Shown here: positions 25,514-36,110 of the stretch, in pieces
Numbering within the stretch: the first letter of the stretch is position 1
Layout of the letters: every line of letters starts with the position of its first letter
DNA from: Pseudonocardia petroleophila
GTDB lineage: Bacteria; Actinomycetota; Actinomycetes; Mycobacteriales; Pseudonocardiaceae
DNA length: 64,000 bases
Assembly: GCF_014235185.1 (NCBI RefSeq)
Contig: NZ_CP060131.1
Coordinates: 3,541,501-3,605,500, forward strand
Direction of reading: 5' to 3'
Translations under genes and position numbers: made by a program
Notes under the pieces: generated by a model
Databases searched by the model: none
What the model saw: the letters and a program-made list of their open reading frames with translations, nothing else
What the model was told of the DNA's origin: nothing

Positions 25514-27275
25514 CGGGGTGCGCGGTGCTGCGGAGGGGGAGGGTGAGCGTCGTCGGCGCCCCGTCCACCAGGCGCAGGGGGATGCCCCAGTCCTGCTGGT
25601 AGCGGTGGCAGGCGGCGAACACGCCGTCGCCGTCGTCGCAGGCCGCGGCGGCCACGCTGACCTGCAGGACCCCCTCGCCGTCGGCGGCCAGCACCAGCTC
25701 GCGGGTCAGCCCGGGCGAGGTGCCGCCGCCGGAGACGAGCAGGTCCGGCGGGGAGGCGGCGACCGTCAGCGAGGTCGGGTCGCCGAAGCGGGCGTCGAGG
25801 TGCTGGCCGGTGGGCGGGACGAAGTCGACGTGCAGCGTCAGTGCGCCGGGGGACAGGTCGGTCCGGGCCCGCCGGACGCGGTGCGCACCGGCGTCGACGC
25901 GGGTGCTCGCCGGGATCGGCACCCGCACCAGCCGGTGCGCGGCGGACTCGACGACCACGAGCGCGTCGCCGTCGACCAGGACGTCGGACGGTTCGCGCAG
26001 GTCACGGGCCAGCGTGGAGACGGTGCGGGTCGCGGGGTCGTAGCGGCGCAGGGCGCCGTTGTAGGTGTCGGCGATCGCGATCGACCCGTCGGGCAGCACC
26101 GCCACCCCGAGCGGGTGCTGCAGCAGCGCCTGGTCGGCGTCGCCGTCGCGGTGGCCGAAGTCGAACAGCCCGAGTCCGACGGCCGTGCTCACCTCCGCAC
26201 CGACCGAGGGGGAGGCGACGAGGGACCGCAGCGCCGAGGTCTCGGAGTCGGCGATCCACAGCGTGCCGTCGGGCGAGACCGCGAGCCCGGACGGCTGGGC
26301 GAAGAAGGCGTCCGACGGCGGGCCGTCGCGCAGGCCCTCGTTCGTCGTCCCGGCGAGGACGCGCGCGACCCCGGTCGCGGGGTCGACGGTCCAGAGCTGG
26401 TGCGGCCCCGCCATCGCGACGACGACCCGCCCGTCCCACCACGCGAGGTCCCACGGCGTCGACAGCTCCCCGGAGGTGTCCCCGACCTCGACCCGCGTGC
26501 GCAGCTGCGACCCGGTGCCGGCGACGGTGGACACGGTCCCGTCGGCCAGGTCGACGCGGCGGACCGCGTGGTTCACCGAGTCGGCGACGAGCACGTCGCC
26601 GTCGGGGAGCAGGAGCAGCCCCTGCGGCTCGGAGAACGGCGCGCCCCGCTCCCCGGACCCGATCCGCCGCCGCTCGGTGACGAGGTCGGGCTCGAGCTCG
26701 ACGAGCTGGTGGTGGGCGGTGTCGGAGACGAGGAACGACCCTCCCGGCAGCGCGATCACCTTGCCCGGGAACCGCAGCGCGGTCTCCGGCTCGGGCGGCG
26801 CGACGTAGGGTCCGTCGCCGCGGCGCAGCACGTCGGCGTGGGTCGCCACCAGCTCGTCGAGCAGCACCCCGAGGCCGTGCGCGTGCCCCTCCCCGGCCAT
26901 CTGCGCGACGACGTACCCCGCCGGGTCGATCACGACGAGCGTCGGCCAGGCGCGGGCGGCGTAGGCGTCCCACATGCCCAGCTCGGGGTCGTCGAGCACC
27001 GGGTGCGTGACGCCGTAGCGCTCCACCGCGGCCTCGACGGCGTCCGGGTCGGCCTCGTGCACGAACTTCGGCGAGTGCACCCCGACGACCACGAGCACGT
27101 CGGCGAAGCGCTCCTCCAGCTCGCGCAGCTCGTCGAGGACGTGCAGGCAGTTGACGCAGCAGAACGTCCAGAAGTCGAGCAGGACGATCTTGCCGCGCAG
27201 GTCGGCCAGGGTGACGTCGGCGCCGCCGGTGTTCAGCCAGCGCCGCCCGCGCAGCTCGGGCGCGCGTACCCGCAT
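25497..27275 (-). CDS. NHLRC2-like protein: thioredoxin-fold domain plus NHL beta-propeller
   Basis: A 592-aa protein with no signal peptide. Residues about 1-160 are a thioredoxin-like domain (LLDFWTFCCVNCLHVLDEL) with the CCxxC active-site variant typical of NHLRC2. Residues about 170-500 contain six NHL-type repeats (for example SEPQGLLLLPDGDVLVADS and QHPLGVAVLPDGSIAIADT), forming a beta-propeller. The last 90 residues are a beta-rich stalk. Animal and bacterial NHLRC2 share this order; biochemical function is unknown. The ATG at 27275 is used; a GTG at 27284 (VDRM) is an alternative. Confidence 0.9.
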   Translation of the reverse strand: MRVRAPELRGRRWLNTGGADVTLADLRGKIVLLDFWTFCCVNCLHVLDELRELEERFADVLVVVGVHSPKFVHEADPDAVEAAVERYGVTHPVLDDPELGMWDAYAARAWPTLVVIDPAGYVVAQMAGEGHAHGLGVLLDELVATHADVLRRGDGPYVAPPEPETALRFPGKVIALPGGSFLVSDTAHHQLVELEPDLVTERRRIGSGERGAPFSEPQGLLLLPDGDVLVADSVNHAVRRVDLADGTVSTVAGTGSQLRTRVEVGDTSGELSTPWDLAWWDGRVVVAMAGPHQLWTVDPATGVARVLAGTTNEGLRDGPPSDAFFAQPSGLAVSPDGTLWIADSETSALRSLVASPSVGAEVSTAVGLGLFDFGHRDGDADQALLQHPLGVAVLPDGSIAIADTYNGALRRYDPATRTVSTLARDLREPSDVLVDGDALVVVESAAHRLVRVPIPASTRVDAGAHRVRRARTDLSPGALTLHVDFVPPTGQHLDARFGDPTSLTVAASPPDLLVSGGGTSPGLTRELVLAADGEGVLQVSVAAAACDDGDGVFAACHRYQQDWGIPLRLVDGAPTTLTLPLRSTAHPGTPEP

Positions 27276-27341
27276 GCGATCCACACGGGCCCCAACCCGC
27301 CTCGCCGCGCGACTGTTCCCGCCGCGCGCCAGGATGGGGCC

Positions 27342-28136
27342 GTGCCCGAACTGCCCGAGGTCGAGCTGGCCCGCACGGTCCTGCGCGACGCCCTGCACCG
27401 CGAGATCGCCTCGATCGACGACAACGACGACTGGGTCTGCCGCCCGCACCCGCCCGGCCAGATCGCCGCCGCGCTGGTCGGCGGGGAGCTCACCGCGGCG
27501 CACCGGCGGGGCAAGACGATGTGGTGCGAGACGTCGGTGCGCGGTGACGCGGGCCCCGAGCTGGGCATCCACCTGGGGATGGGCGGGCAGATCGTCGTCG
27601 ACGGGAAGGTCGGGCCGACCGGCCCCGAGCACCGCAACCCGGGCGCCCGCAAGCCCGAGTGGGACCGCTTCACCGTGAACTTCGCCGACGGCGGCTCGCT
27701 GCGGCTGTTCGACAAGCGCCGCCTGGGCCGCGTCCGCCTCGACCCGGACCACGAGGCGCTGGGCCCCGACGCCGAGGTGATCACCCGCGACGAGTTCCGC
27801 ACGCGGGTCGGGCGCGGGCACTCCGCGGTCAAGGCGCGACTGCTCGACCAGACCGTCCTCGCCGGCGTCGGCAACCTGCTCGCCGACGAGACGCTGTGGC
27901 AGGCGTCGATCTCCCCGGCGACGCCCGCCGACGAGCTGCGCCCGAAGGACCTCGACCGCCTCTACGACAGCCTGGAGTCGTCGTTGAAGGCGGCCATCGC
28001 GCACGGCGGCGTGCACACCGGTGAGGTCGTCCCGTACCGCAACGCCGACGCCGCGTGCCCGCGCTGCGGCTCGCACATGCTGCACGGCACCGTCGGCGGC
28101 CGCTCCACGTGGTGGTGCGCGAAGGAGCAGCGCTAG
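27342..28136 (+). CDS. Fpg/Nei-family DNA glycosylase with degenerate zinc finger
   Basis: A 264-aa base-excision-repair glycosylase/AP lyase. It begins PELPEVELAR, placing the catalytic Pro and Glu right after the start, so GTG 27342 is essential; CAGGAT lies 6 nt upstream. The helix-two-turn-helix region has LDQTVLAGVGNLLADETLW. The C-terminal finger has CPRCGSHM and then STWWCAKEQR: the fourth ligand, usually Cys in CPxCQ, is absent. Family members without a complete finger exist, so it may still be active. It shares a 67-bp divergent region with the NHL gene. Confidence 0.88.
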   Translation: MPELPEVELARTVLRDALHREIASIDDNDDWVCRPHPPGQIAAALVGGELTAAHRRGKTMWCETSVRGDAGPELGIHLGMGGQIVVDGKVGPTGPEHRNPGARKPEWDRFTVNFADGGSLRLFDKRRLGRVRLDPDHEALGPDAEVITRDEFRTRVGRGHSAVKARLLDQTVLAGVGNLLADETLWQASISPATPADELRPKDLDRLYDSLESSLKAAIAHGGVHTGEVVPYRNADAACPRCGSHMLHGTVGGRSTWWCAKEQR

Positions 28137-28615
28137 AACGTCAGCCCGTGCCGCTCCAGCACCGGGCCGGTGGCCGGGAAGTCCAGGTCGCAGCCGTATC
28201 GGGCGGCCATCTCCGCCAGCTCCTCCGGGGAGGGCGCCGCGGTGAGCGTCGCGAACGACCGGAACAGCTCCTCGAACCCGGCGGGTGAGATCAGCTCCAG
28301 CACGGTCGCCGGCTCGTCGCCGGCGTTCCAGAACGTGTGCCACTGGCCGCGGGGCTTGAACAGCAGGTCACCGGGTTCGGCGACCAGCTCCTCGCCGTCG
28401 AGCACCGCGCCGATCCGGCCGGTCAGCACGTAGGTGTACTCGTCCTCGTCGCGGTGGCGGTGCATCGGTGCCGCGAGTGCGCGGGGCTCGAACAGGTGCT
28501 GGACCAGCGCGAACCGGCCGTCGGTGTCCTTGCCGTCGATCATGAAACGGTCCCGCACACCACCGAGGGCGGAGAGGTCCCCGTCGTGCGGTCCGAGAAC
28601 GCGAGCTGCTGTCAT
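28133..28615 (-). CDS. Cupin-domain protein
   Basis: A 160-aa single-domain cupin. Motif 1 is MHRHRDEDEYTYVLTGRIGAVLDGE (metal ligands H, H, E) and motif 2 is PRGQWHTFWNAGDEP with the last His. A helical C-tail follows (PSPEELAEMAARYGCDLDF). It resembles quercetinase-like or storage cupins of unknown substrate. The ATG at 28615 lies 7 nt after TAGCGT (28628-28623). Its stop shares CTAG (28133-28136) with the glycosylase stop. Confidence 0.87.
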   Translation of the reverse strand: MTAARVLGPHDGDLSALGGVRDRFMIDGKDTDGRFALVQHLFEPRALAAPMHRHRDEDEYTYVLTGRIGAVLDGEELVAEPGDLLFKPRGQWHTFWNAGDEPATVLELISPAGFEELFRSFATLTAAPSPEELAEMAARYGCDLDFPATGPVLERHGLTF

Positions 28616-28703
28616 GGCGCCGACGCTAGGACGGCAGGCGCGGCGGTCCCATACCGGAAAGGTGGTATCCCGCGGGCGGCCCGTCCGGCGTAGGTTCCCG
28701 GGC

Positions 28704-29819
28704 GTGCCCGACCTGGAGCGCGCCGCCGACCGCATCGCGCGGATCACGGCTGCGCCGCACGACCTGGTGACGTTGTGGCGGGAGACCACCGACGTCCTCA
28801 CCGCCGCCGTGCCGTTCTACCGGACGCCCTGCTGGTACACCCTCGATCCCGCGTCGCTGCTCATGACCAGCCACTTCCACGACGGCATGCCCGAGTTCCC
28901 GGCGGAGTGGCTGCACGCGGAGTACCTCTCCGACGACGTGCACCACCTCGTCGACGTCACCCGCTCGCCGGCCGGCATCTCCACGCTGCACGAGGTGACC
29001 GGAGGCGACCCCAGTGCAAGCCCCCGCTGGCGGGCGAACATGGAGATGGGCGGCGACCAGGAGCTGATCCTCGGGCTGCGGACCCGCACCGGTGAGGTCT
29101 GGGGGGCGCTGGGGCTCTACCGCGAACCCGGCGAGCCGCTGTTCGACGGGCGGGAGAAGCAGTTCCTGACGGCGGTGGCGCCGCGCCTCGCGGAGGGGGC
29201 GCGTCGTGCGTTGCTCGTCGGGGAGGCGGCCGACCCGGAGGGGCCGGAGTCACCCGGCCTGGTGATCCTCGACGAGCGGTTCGACGTGCACTCGGCCACG
29301 CCGGGCGTCGACCGGTGGCTCGCCGAGCTCCCCGACGGCGACGCCGACGCCGGGCGCCTGCCCACCGCGCTGCTGACGGTGGCCGCGCGGGCGGCGAGCG
29401 GGGACGGTGGGGTCGCCGTGGCGCGGGTGCGCTCCCGCGGCGGGACGTGGATGGTGCTGCACGGCGCTCCGCTGGTCTCGACGGGCGAACGGCGGGTCGC
29501 GGTGATCATCGAGCCGGCCCATCCGGCGCGGATCCTGCCGCTGCTCATGGCGGCCTACGGCCTCACCGAGCGGGAGCGCGACGTCACCCGGGCGGTCCTG
29601 CAGGGCGGGTCGACCGCGCAGATCGCCGACGAGCTGGTGCTCTCCACGCACACCGTGCAGCAGCACCTGAAGTCGGTGTTCGACAAGACCGGGGTCCGCA
29701 GTCGCCGCGACCTCGTGGCGACGGTGTTCTTCACCCACTACGAGCCGCGGTTCCGCGACAACGAGGACCGCGTCGTGCGCCACCGGCCGGTGCGGGGCGG
29801 GCCGGTCAGGCGCCCCTGA
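28704..29819 (+). CDS. LuxR-type transcriptional regulator
   Basis: A 371-aa regulator. Residues about 1-290 resemble a GAF/PAS-type sensor without clear ligand residues. The C-terminal HTH begins at YGLTERERDVTRAVLQGGS and continues STAQIADELVLSTHTVQQHLKSVFDKTGVRSRRDLV, the typical LuxR four-helix unit. No REC domain, so not a response regulator. The GTG at 28704 lies 7 nt after TAGGTT (28691-28696). It is divergent from the cupin gene, a possible target. Confidence 0.88.
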   Translation: MPDLERAADRIARITAAPHDLVTLWRETTDVLTAAVPFYRTPCWYTLDPASLLMTSHFHDGMPEFPAEWLHAEYLSDDVHHLVDVTRSPAGISTLHEVTGGDPSASPRWRANMEMGGDQELILGLRTRTGEVWGALGLYREPGEPLFDGREKQFLTAVAPRLAEGARRALLVGEAADPEGPESPGLVILDERFDVHSATPGVDRWLAELPDGDADAGRLPTALLTVAARAASGDGGVAVARVRSRGGTWMVLHGAPLVSTGERRVAVIIEPAHPARILPLLMAAYGLTERERDVTRAVLQGGSTAQIADELVLSTHTVQQHLKSVFDKTGVRSRRDLVATVFFTHYEPRFRDNEDRVVRHRPVRGGPVRRP

Positions 29820-30426
29820 GCCGCGCGTTCTCGGCCTCCAGCTCGGCGATCCGCTCCCGCATCGGCGCCAGCGCGTCGGCCAGCTCCGCCTCCGACCAGC
29901 GCGGGGTGATGTGCTGCGGGCAGTTCTGCTGCACGCCCTCCACGTGGATGAGCACGACCCGCTCCGGCCGCCCGTCGGCGGCGACGTCGGACAGGCGCTC
30001 GGTGAGGGCCGGGTCGGCGTCGAGCGCGACGAGCTCGGCGCGGCCGAGCAGCTTGAGCCGCCGCTGGTGGGCGTGGTCCATGGCGAACACGGCGACGCGG
30101 TCGTCGTGGCGCAGGTTGCCGGTGGAGACGTACTGCCGGTTGCCGCGGACGTCGACGAAGCCGAGCGTGTGCTCGTCGAGGACGTGCAGGAAGCCGGGCG
30201 GGCCGCCGCGGTGCTGGACGTAGGGCCAGCCGGTGGACCCGACCGTCGCCAGGTAGACGCCGTCGCGCTCGGCGAGGAACGCGGCCTCGGCGGGCCCGAG
30301 GGCGTCGGGCCCGGCCGTGTCGGATCCATCAGGGGGGAGCATCCGGGCCATCGCCGCGGCGCTGCCCTGCTCGGCCTGCACCTCGCGGACCGGATCGGTG
30401 AACGTCAGCTGGGCGTATCGGCTCAT
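29806..30426 (-). CDS. Pyridoxamine 5'-phosphate oxidase-fold flavoprotein
   Basis: A 206-aa protein with the split-barrel flavin fold: ATVGSTGWPYVQHRGGPPGFLHV (about residues 61-83) and FVDVRGNRQYVSTGNLRHDDRVAVFAMD. The C-terminus ends in a heptad-like stretch (MRERIAELEAENARLRGA), a likely coiled coil. Substrate unknown. The ATG lies 7 nt after TACCGT (30439-30434), which is inside the operator shared with the divergent TetR gene, so this gene is probably repressed by that regulator. Confidence 0.87.
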   Translation of the reverse strand: MSRYAQLTFTDPVREVQAEQGSAAAMARMLPPDGSDTAGPDALGPAEAAFLAERDGVYLATVGSTGWPYVQHRGGPPGFLHVLDEHTLGFVDVRGNRQYVSTGNLRHDDRVAVFAMDHAHQRRLKLLGRAELVALDADPALTERLSDVAADGRPERVVLIHVEGVQQNCPQHITPRWSEAELADALAPMRERIAELEAENARLRGA

Positions 30427-30433
30427 GGCGCAG

Positions 30434-30453
30434 ACGGTACCGATCGGTTCCGT
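30434..30453. promoter_or_regulatory. Palindromic TetR-type operator
   Basis: ACGGTACCGATCGGTTCCGT is palindromic except for one base pair on each side. It overlaps the -10 of the flavoprotein gene and lies just upstream of the -10 (TAGGGT, 30461-30466) of the divergent tetR, which is placed to autoregulate. Confidence 0.65.
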
Positions 30454-30472
30454 TCTGCGCTAGGGTCGGTCC

Positions 30473-30994
30473 GTGCCCACCGCCGCCCGTGACCGACTGA
30501 TCGCCGCCGCCGAGCGCCTCTTCTACGCCGAGGGCGTCCGGGCGGTGGGGGTGGAGCGGCTGCTCGCCGAGTCCGGGGTCGGGCGGGCGTCGTTCTACCG
30601 GCACTTCCCCGGCAAGGACGACCTGGTCGTCACGGTGCTGGGGGAGCGGCTGGCGCGCTGGCGCGCCGACCTCGCGGCCGCCGTCGACGCACGCGGCGGC
30701 GGGGTGCCCGCGGTGTTCGAGGCCCTCGCCGAGCAGCTCGCGGAGCCCGGCTTCCGCGGCTGTGCCGCGATCAACGCGATGGTCGAGGCGGCCGACCGCG
30801 ACAGCGCGGCGCACCGCGTCGCGGCCGACCACAAGGCGCAGCTGGCCGCCTACCTGGGCGGGCTGGCCGGGGACGCGGAGCTCGGCGAGCAGCTGCTGAT
30901 CCTGGTCGACGGCGCGATCGTCACGGCGCTGCGCGACCCCACCGGCGACCCCGCGCGGCGGGCGGCGGCGATCGCGGCGCTCCTCATGCGGTGA
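30473..30994 (+). CDS. TetR-family regulator
   Basis: A 173-aa TetR protein. The N-terminal HTH reads RDRLIAAAERLFYAEGVRAVGVERLLAESGVGRASFYRHFPGKDDL, close to consensus. The C-terminal ligand domain has GCAAINAMVEAADRDSAAHR, as in the subgroup that responds to quinones or aldehydes (YxaF/LmrA-like). A GTG start 6 nt after TAGGGT. The divergent flavoprotein is the obvious target. Its 3' end overlaps the convergent PAP2 gene by 11 bp. Confidence 0.92.
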   Translation: MPTAARDRLIAAAERLFYAEGVRAVGVERLLAESGVGRASFYRHFPGKDDLVVTVLGERLARWRADLAAAVDARGGGVPAVFEALAEQLAEPGFRGCAAINAMVEAADRDSAAHRVAADHKAQLAAYLGGLAGDAELGEQLLILVDGAIVTALRDPTGDPARRAAAIAALLMR

Positions 30995-31660
30995 CCGCGG
31001 CGCGGCGGCGCCACCAGCTCCACGTCGCCGCACACCCGGCCAGCCAGGCCGCGCCGAGCAGCCAGCCGATGAGCACGTCGCTGAACCAGTGCACGCCCAG
31101 GTAGATCCGCGTCGCCCCGACCGCGCCGACCCACAGCCCGGCCGCGACGACCATCGCCACCCGCGCCGCGGTGCCCCGCCCGGCCCAGAACAGCACGACC
31201 AGCGACCCGATCACGACCATCGACATCGTCGCGTGCCCGGACGGCAGCGACTCGTTGGTCTCCCGCACCACCTGCGTGAGCGCCGGGGGCCGCGGCCGGT
31301 CGACGAGGATCTTGATCCCGCGGAACAGCAGCACCGCCCCCGCCATCGTCGCGACGACGAACACCGCGTCGGCCCGCCGCCCGCGGGCCCAGCACCAGAT
31401 CCCGGTCAGGGTGGCGAGCACGCCCATCGCGAACGTGTTGCCGATCGTCGTGACCGCGACGGCGACGTCGGTGAGCCCGCCCGTCCGCGACTCGACGGCC
31501 TCGCCGAGGAAGCGGGCGTCGAGCCGGCCCGCGCCGGCGGTGTCGAGCGCCGCCCACATCGCCGCGCCCGCCGCGAGGAGCAGCAGTACCGCGAGCAGGA
31601 CGGCGCGCCCGGGCCGCGTCGGGTTCGGTTCGTGAGGGCCGTCCAGGCCCGCGGGATGGC

Positions 31661-31664
<4 letters not shown>
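30984..31664 (-). CDS. PAP2-superfamily membrane phosphatase
   Basis: A 226-aa membrane protein with about six helices. The phosphatase motifs are complete: KILVDRPRP (motif 1), [10 protein letters not shown] (motif 2, catalytic His) and SRxxxGVHW-like [15 protein letters not shown] (motif 3). It probably dephosphorylates a lipid phosphate or undecaprenyl pyrophosphate at the outer membrane face. The GTG at 31664 overlaps the pgi stop (GTGA), so it is translationally coupled to pgi. Confidence 0.88.
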
Positions 31665-33298
<1,634 letters not shown>

Positions 33299-33335
33299 GT
33301 CGCCATCCTGCCGTCAACCGGGCCGTCTCGTGCGG

Positions 33336-34103
33336 TCAGGGCACGGCGGGTGCTGGGGCGTCGCCGACGTCGGCGGTGCGCTCCCACAGCGCGATCCCGC
33401 CGAGCAGCCCGGAGATGTTGGGCACGATCGTGCGGTTCGGGCCGAGGGTGTCGGGGTCGAGCTTCTTCGCGTTGCCGCCGCCGATGTAGACGTGGTCGGG
33501 CAGGACCATCGCCTCGAGGGCCTCCAGCGCGTCGAGCACGCGGGCGCGCCACACGTGCTTGCCGACCTCCTCGCGCTGGTTGTCCCCGCACGCCACCTCG
33601 ATCGACAGCCCCTCGCCGAACCGGCCGTGCGAGAGCTCCATGTGCGGCAGCAGCACCCCGTCGAAGAAGATCGCGCAGCCGACTCCGGTGCCGAGCGTGA
33701 TCACCAGCTCCAGGCCCTGCCCGGAGACGACGGCCGAGCCCTGCACGTCGGCGTCGTTGGCCACCCGCACCGGGCGCCCGAACCGCTCCCGCAGCGCGGC
33801 CTCCAGCTCGAAGCCGTGCCACAGCGCGACCAGCTCGGGATCGGGGTCCCGCCCGGGCCCGCGCCGGGAGAACGCGGGCACCTCGCGCACGCGGCCGCGG
33901 CGGATGGCGCCGGGGAACCCGACGGAGACGCGGTCGTAGGCGGGCTGCGTGGCGGCGAGCGCGTCGAGCTCGTCGAGCAGCACCGGCGGCGTGCACGGGT
34001 AGGGGGTCTCGCGGCGGATGCGCTCGGAGGTCATCTCGCCCGCGGGGTCCAGCACCGTGGCCTTGAGGCCGGATCCGCCGATGTCGATGGCAAGGGTGAG
34101 CAT
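33336..34103 (-). CDS. ppgK: Polyphosphate glucokinase (ROK family)
   Basis: A 255-aa sugar kinase beginning MLTLAIDIGGSGLKATVL, with the actin-fold phosphate-1 loop. VANDADVQGSAVV holds the catalytic Asp; ITLGTGVGCAIFFDG and HVYIGGGNAKKL follow. This short ROK form with LSHGRFGEGLSIE is the actinobacterial enzyme that uses polyphosphate and/or ATP to phosphorylate glucose. Placed with pgi it feeds glucose-6-phosphate. The ATG at 34103 lies 8 nt after TAGCGT (34117-34112). Confidence 0.9.
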   Translation of the reverse strand: MLTLAIDIGGSGLKATVLDPAGEMTSERIRRETPYPCTPPVLLDELDALAATQPAYDRVSVGFPGAIRRGRVREVPAFSRRGPGRDPDPELVALWHGFELEAALRERFGRPVRVANDADVQGSAVVSGQGLELVITLGTGVGCAIFFDGVLLPHMELSHGRFGEGLSIEVACGDNQREEVGKHVWRARVLDALEALEAMVLPDHVYIGGGNAKKLDPDTLGPNRTIVPNISGLLGGIALWERTADVGDAPAPAVP

Positions 34104-34176
34104 GGGTGCGAACGCTACAGGCAGGGGTGGTGCCAGCACCCTCCCCGCGTCGCCTCCGGGGCGGTGGAATGTCCCC

Positions 34177-34566
34177 ATGACCTCACTCGTGACCCCCGCC
34201 TGGTGGATGGCCGGCGGCCTGCGCAACGTCCCCGGAGTCCTCGCCGCCGGTGAGGGACGGCTCGCGTTCGTCACCGACGACGGGCCGGTGTTCACCGTGC
34301 CGCTGGGGGAGGTGACCGACGTCCGCTGGCCGTGGCACTGGTTCGGCGGCGGCTGCCGCCTCTCCGTCGGCGGTCAGCGCTACAACATCACGTTCGTCCG
34401 GCCCAACGGGGCGCCGCCGGTCCGGGCGTCCCTGGTGGAGGCGACGCAGTCGCTCGCCGTCGTGCTGTCCCTCGGTGCGGTGCCCGCCCACTCCCTGGCC
34501 GGCCTATTCGACGTCCGCAGCGGGCGGAAGGCGGGCGCGGCGTGGAAGGAGGTCCTGCCCCGCTAG
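34177..34566 (+). CDS. Conserved hypothetical protein (129 aa)
   Basis: Starts MTSLVTPAWWMAGGLRNVPG and is beta-rich with several Trp and Gly (VTDVRWPWHWFGGGCRLSVG), a pattern resembling GRAM/PH-like small domains, though I cannot assign one firmly. No signal peptide or helix pair. It is divergent from ppgK and convergent with threonine synthase, with which it shares a CTAG stop tetranucleotide (34563-34566). Function not proposed. Confidence 0.75.
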   Translation: MTSLVTPAWWMAGGLRNVPGVLAAGEGRLAFVTDDGPVFTVPLGEVTDVRWPWHWFGGGCRLSVGGQRYNITFVRPNGAPPVRASLVEATQSLAVVLSLGAVPAHSLAGLFDVRSGRKAGAAWKEVLPR

Positions 34567-35774
34567 ATGCGTGCGCCCTTCGGCAGCGTCGGGACGTCGA
34601 CCGGCACCGTGTCGGGGTAGATCAGCCCGCTGCCGGTGTTGAGGACCACCACGTCCTCGGTGCCGTCGAGCCAGCCGGACTCCCGCAGCCGACCCACCGC
34701 CGCCACGCACGCCGCGCCCTCCGGGCAGATCCAGGTGCCCTCGTCGCGGGCCAGCGCCCCCTGGGCCGCGAGCAGCTCGTCGTCGGTGACCGCGATCGCG
34801 GTGCCCCCGCTGCTGCGCACGGCGTCGAGCACGAGGAAGTCGCCGAGCGCCTTGGGCACGGTGATGCCGAAGGCGACGGTGTGCGGGTCGGCCGGGGCGG
34901 TGCTCGCGTCGAGGCCGGCGTGGAAGGCGTCGACGATCGGGGCGCAGCCCGTCGCCTGGACGGCGACCAGCCGGGGGAGCGGGCCGGAGATCCAGCCGAG
35001 CTCCCGCATCTCGAGCAGCGCCTTGTGGATCGCGATGATCCCGACGCCGCCGCCGGTCGGGTAGAGGATCACGTCGGGGCAGCGCCAGCCGAGCTGCTCG
35101 ACGATCTCGTAGCCCATCGTCTTCTTGCCCTCCAGCCGGTAGGGCTCGCGCAGCGTCGAGGTGTCCTGGAAGCCGGGGCGCCGGGTCACGGCGTCGGCGA
35201 CGATCGCGCCGGCGTCGCCGATCAGGCCGTCGACGAGGTGCAGCTCCGCCCCCGCGACGACGCACTCGCGCCGGGTGATGACGGGCGCGTCGACGGGCAT
35301 GGCGATCAGCGCGTCGATCCCGGCCCGCGCGGCGTAGCAGGCCCACGCGGCACCGGCGTTGCCGTTCGTGGGCATCGCGATCCCGGTGACGCCCAGCTCC
35401 ACGGCCCGCGAGACGCCGACCGCGGCCCCGCGCGCCTTGAACGCCCCGGTCGGGACGAGCCCCTCGTCCTTCATCCGCAGCCCGGGGACGCCGAGCCGGG
35501 CGCCGTGGCGCGGGAGGTCGAGCAGCGGGGTCATGCCCTCGCCGAGGGTGACGACGTGCCGTTCGTCGCGGACGGGGAGCAGCTCGTGGTAGCGCCACAG
35601 GTCGGGGGCCCGCGAGGCGATCTCCGCCGGCGTGACCAGCGACGACGCCCGTTCCAGGTCGTAGCGCGCGAGGAGCGGCGCGCCCAGCGGCGAGGTGCCC
35701 TGGACGACGTCGGCGTCGTGGCGGGAGGCGTCGCGGGAGCAGTCGAGGTGGCTGAGCGTCGAGTACGGGGACAC
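34563..35774 (-). CDS. thrC: Threonine synthase-like PLP enzyme
   Basis: A 403-aa fold-type II PLP protein. The cofactor lysine is in VPTGAFKARGAA, followed by MPTNGNAGAAWACYAARAG and the phosphate loop YPTGGGVGI. The N-terminal YSTLSHLDCSRDASRHD resembles the pseudo-zinc segment of threonine synthases that act on O-phosphohomoserine. Without thrA/thrB nearby it may be a second thrC or a diaminopropionate/threonine-deaminase-like relative. A GTG start at 35774. Confidence 0.82.
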   Translation of the reverse strand: MSPYSTLSHLDCSRDASRHDADVVQGTSPLGAPLLARYDLERASSLVTPAEIASRAPDLWRYHELLPVRDERHVVTLGEGMTPLLDLPRHGARLGVPGLRMKDEGLVPTGAFKARGAAVGVSRAVELGVTGIAMPTNGNAGAAWACYAARAGIDALIAMPVDAPVITRRECVVAGAELHLVDGLIGDAGAIVADAVTRRPGFQDTSTLREPYRLEGKKTMGYEIVEQLGWRCPDVILYPTGGGVGIIAIHKALLEMRELGWISGPLPRLVAVQATGCAPIVDAFHAGLDASTAPADPHTVAFGITVPKALGDFLVLDAVRSSGGTAIAVTDDELLAAQGALARDEGTWICPEGAACVAAVGRLRESGWLDGTEDVVVLNTGSGLIYPDTVPVDVPTLPKGARI

Positions 35775-36110
35775 CCCGGCAGCGTGCCCTACGCCCGGCG
35801 TCGACGGTGCGTGACCGGCCCGGCGTCGCCGCGGTGCCCGGACGGCCGTGCGCGCTGCTCCGTGTGGGTGGCGCGGGACCGGCCCGGCGTTCACGGTGTG
35901 TCGTGCATCACGGCGAACGGCCGGTCACGTGGGGCAACCGGTCGATGGACGTACGGTCACCCGCTGGTGGCACTGAGCCGACTGCTCGTCGCGTCAGGGC
36001 GAATGGTCGTCGCCCGATCCCCTGACTGGGTGTGTCCGACCGTCTCCATCGGGTTAGCGTCCCTCACCGAACGAGACAAGTTGATCACCGAGGGTTCCGG
36101 AGGCTCCCCC
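35775..36110. other. Intergenic region upstream of the DoxX gene (336 bp)
   Basis: No protein-coding sequence supported. A possible -10 TAGCGT at 36055-36060 with TGTGTC (36031-36036) 18 nt upstream could start the DoxX transcript about 45 nt before its ATG. GGAGG at about 36099-36103 is the ribosome-binding site. The rest shows no repeat or RNA structure I can identify. Confidence 0.5.
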
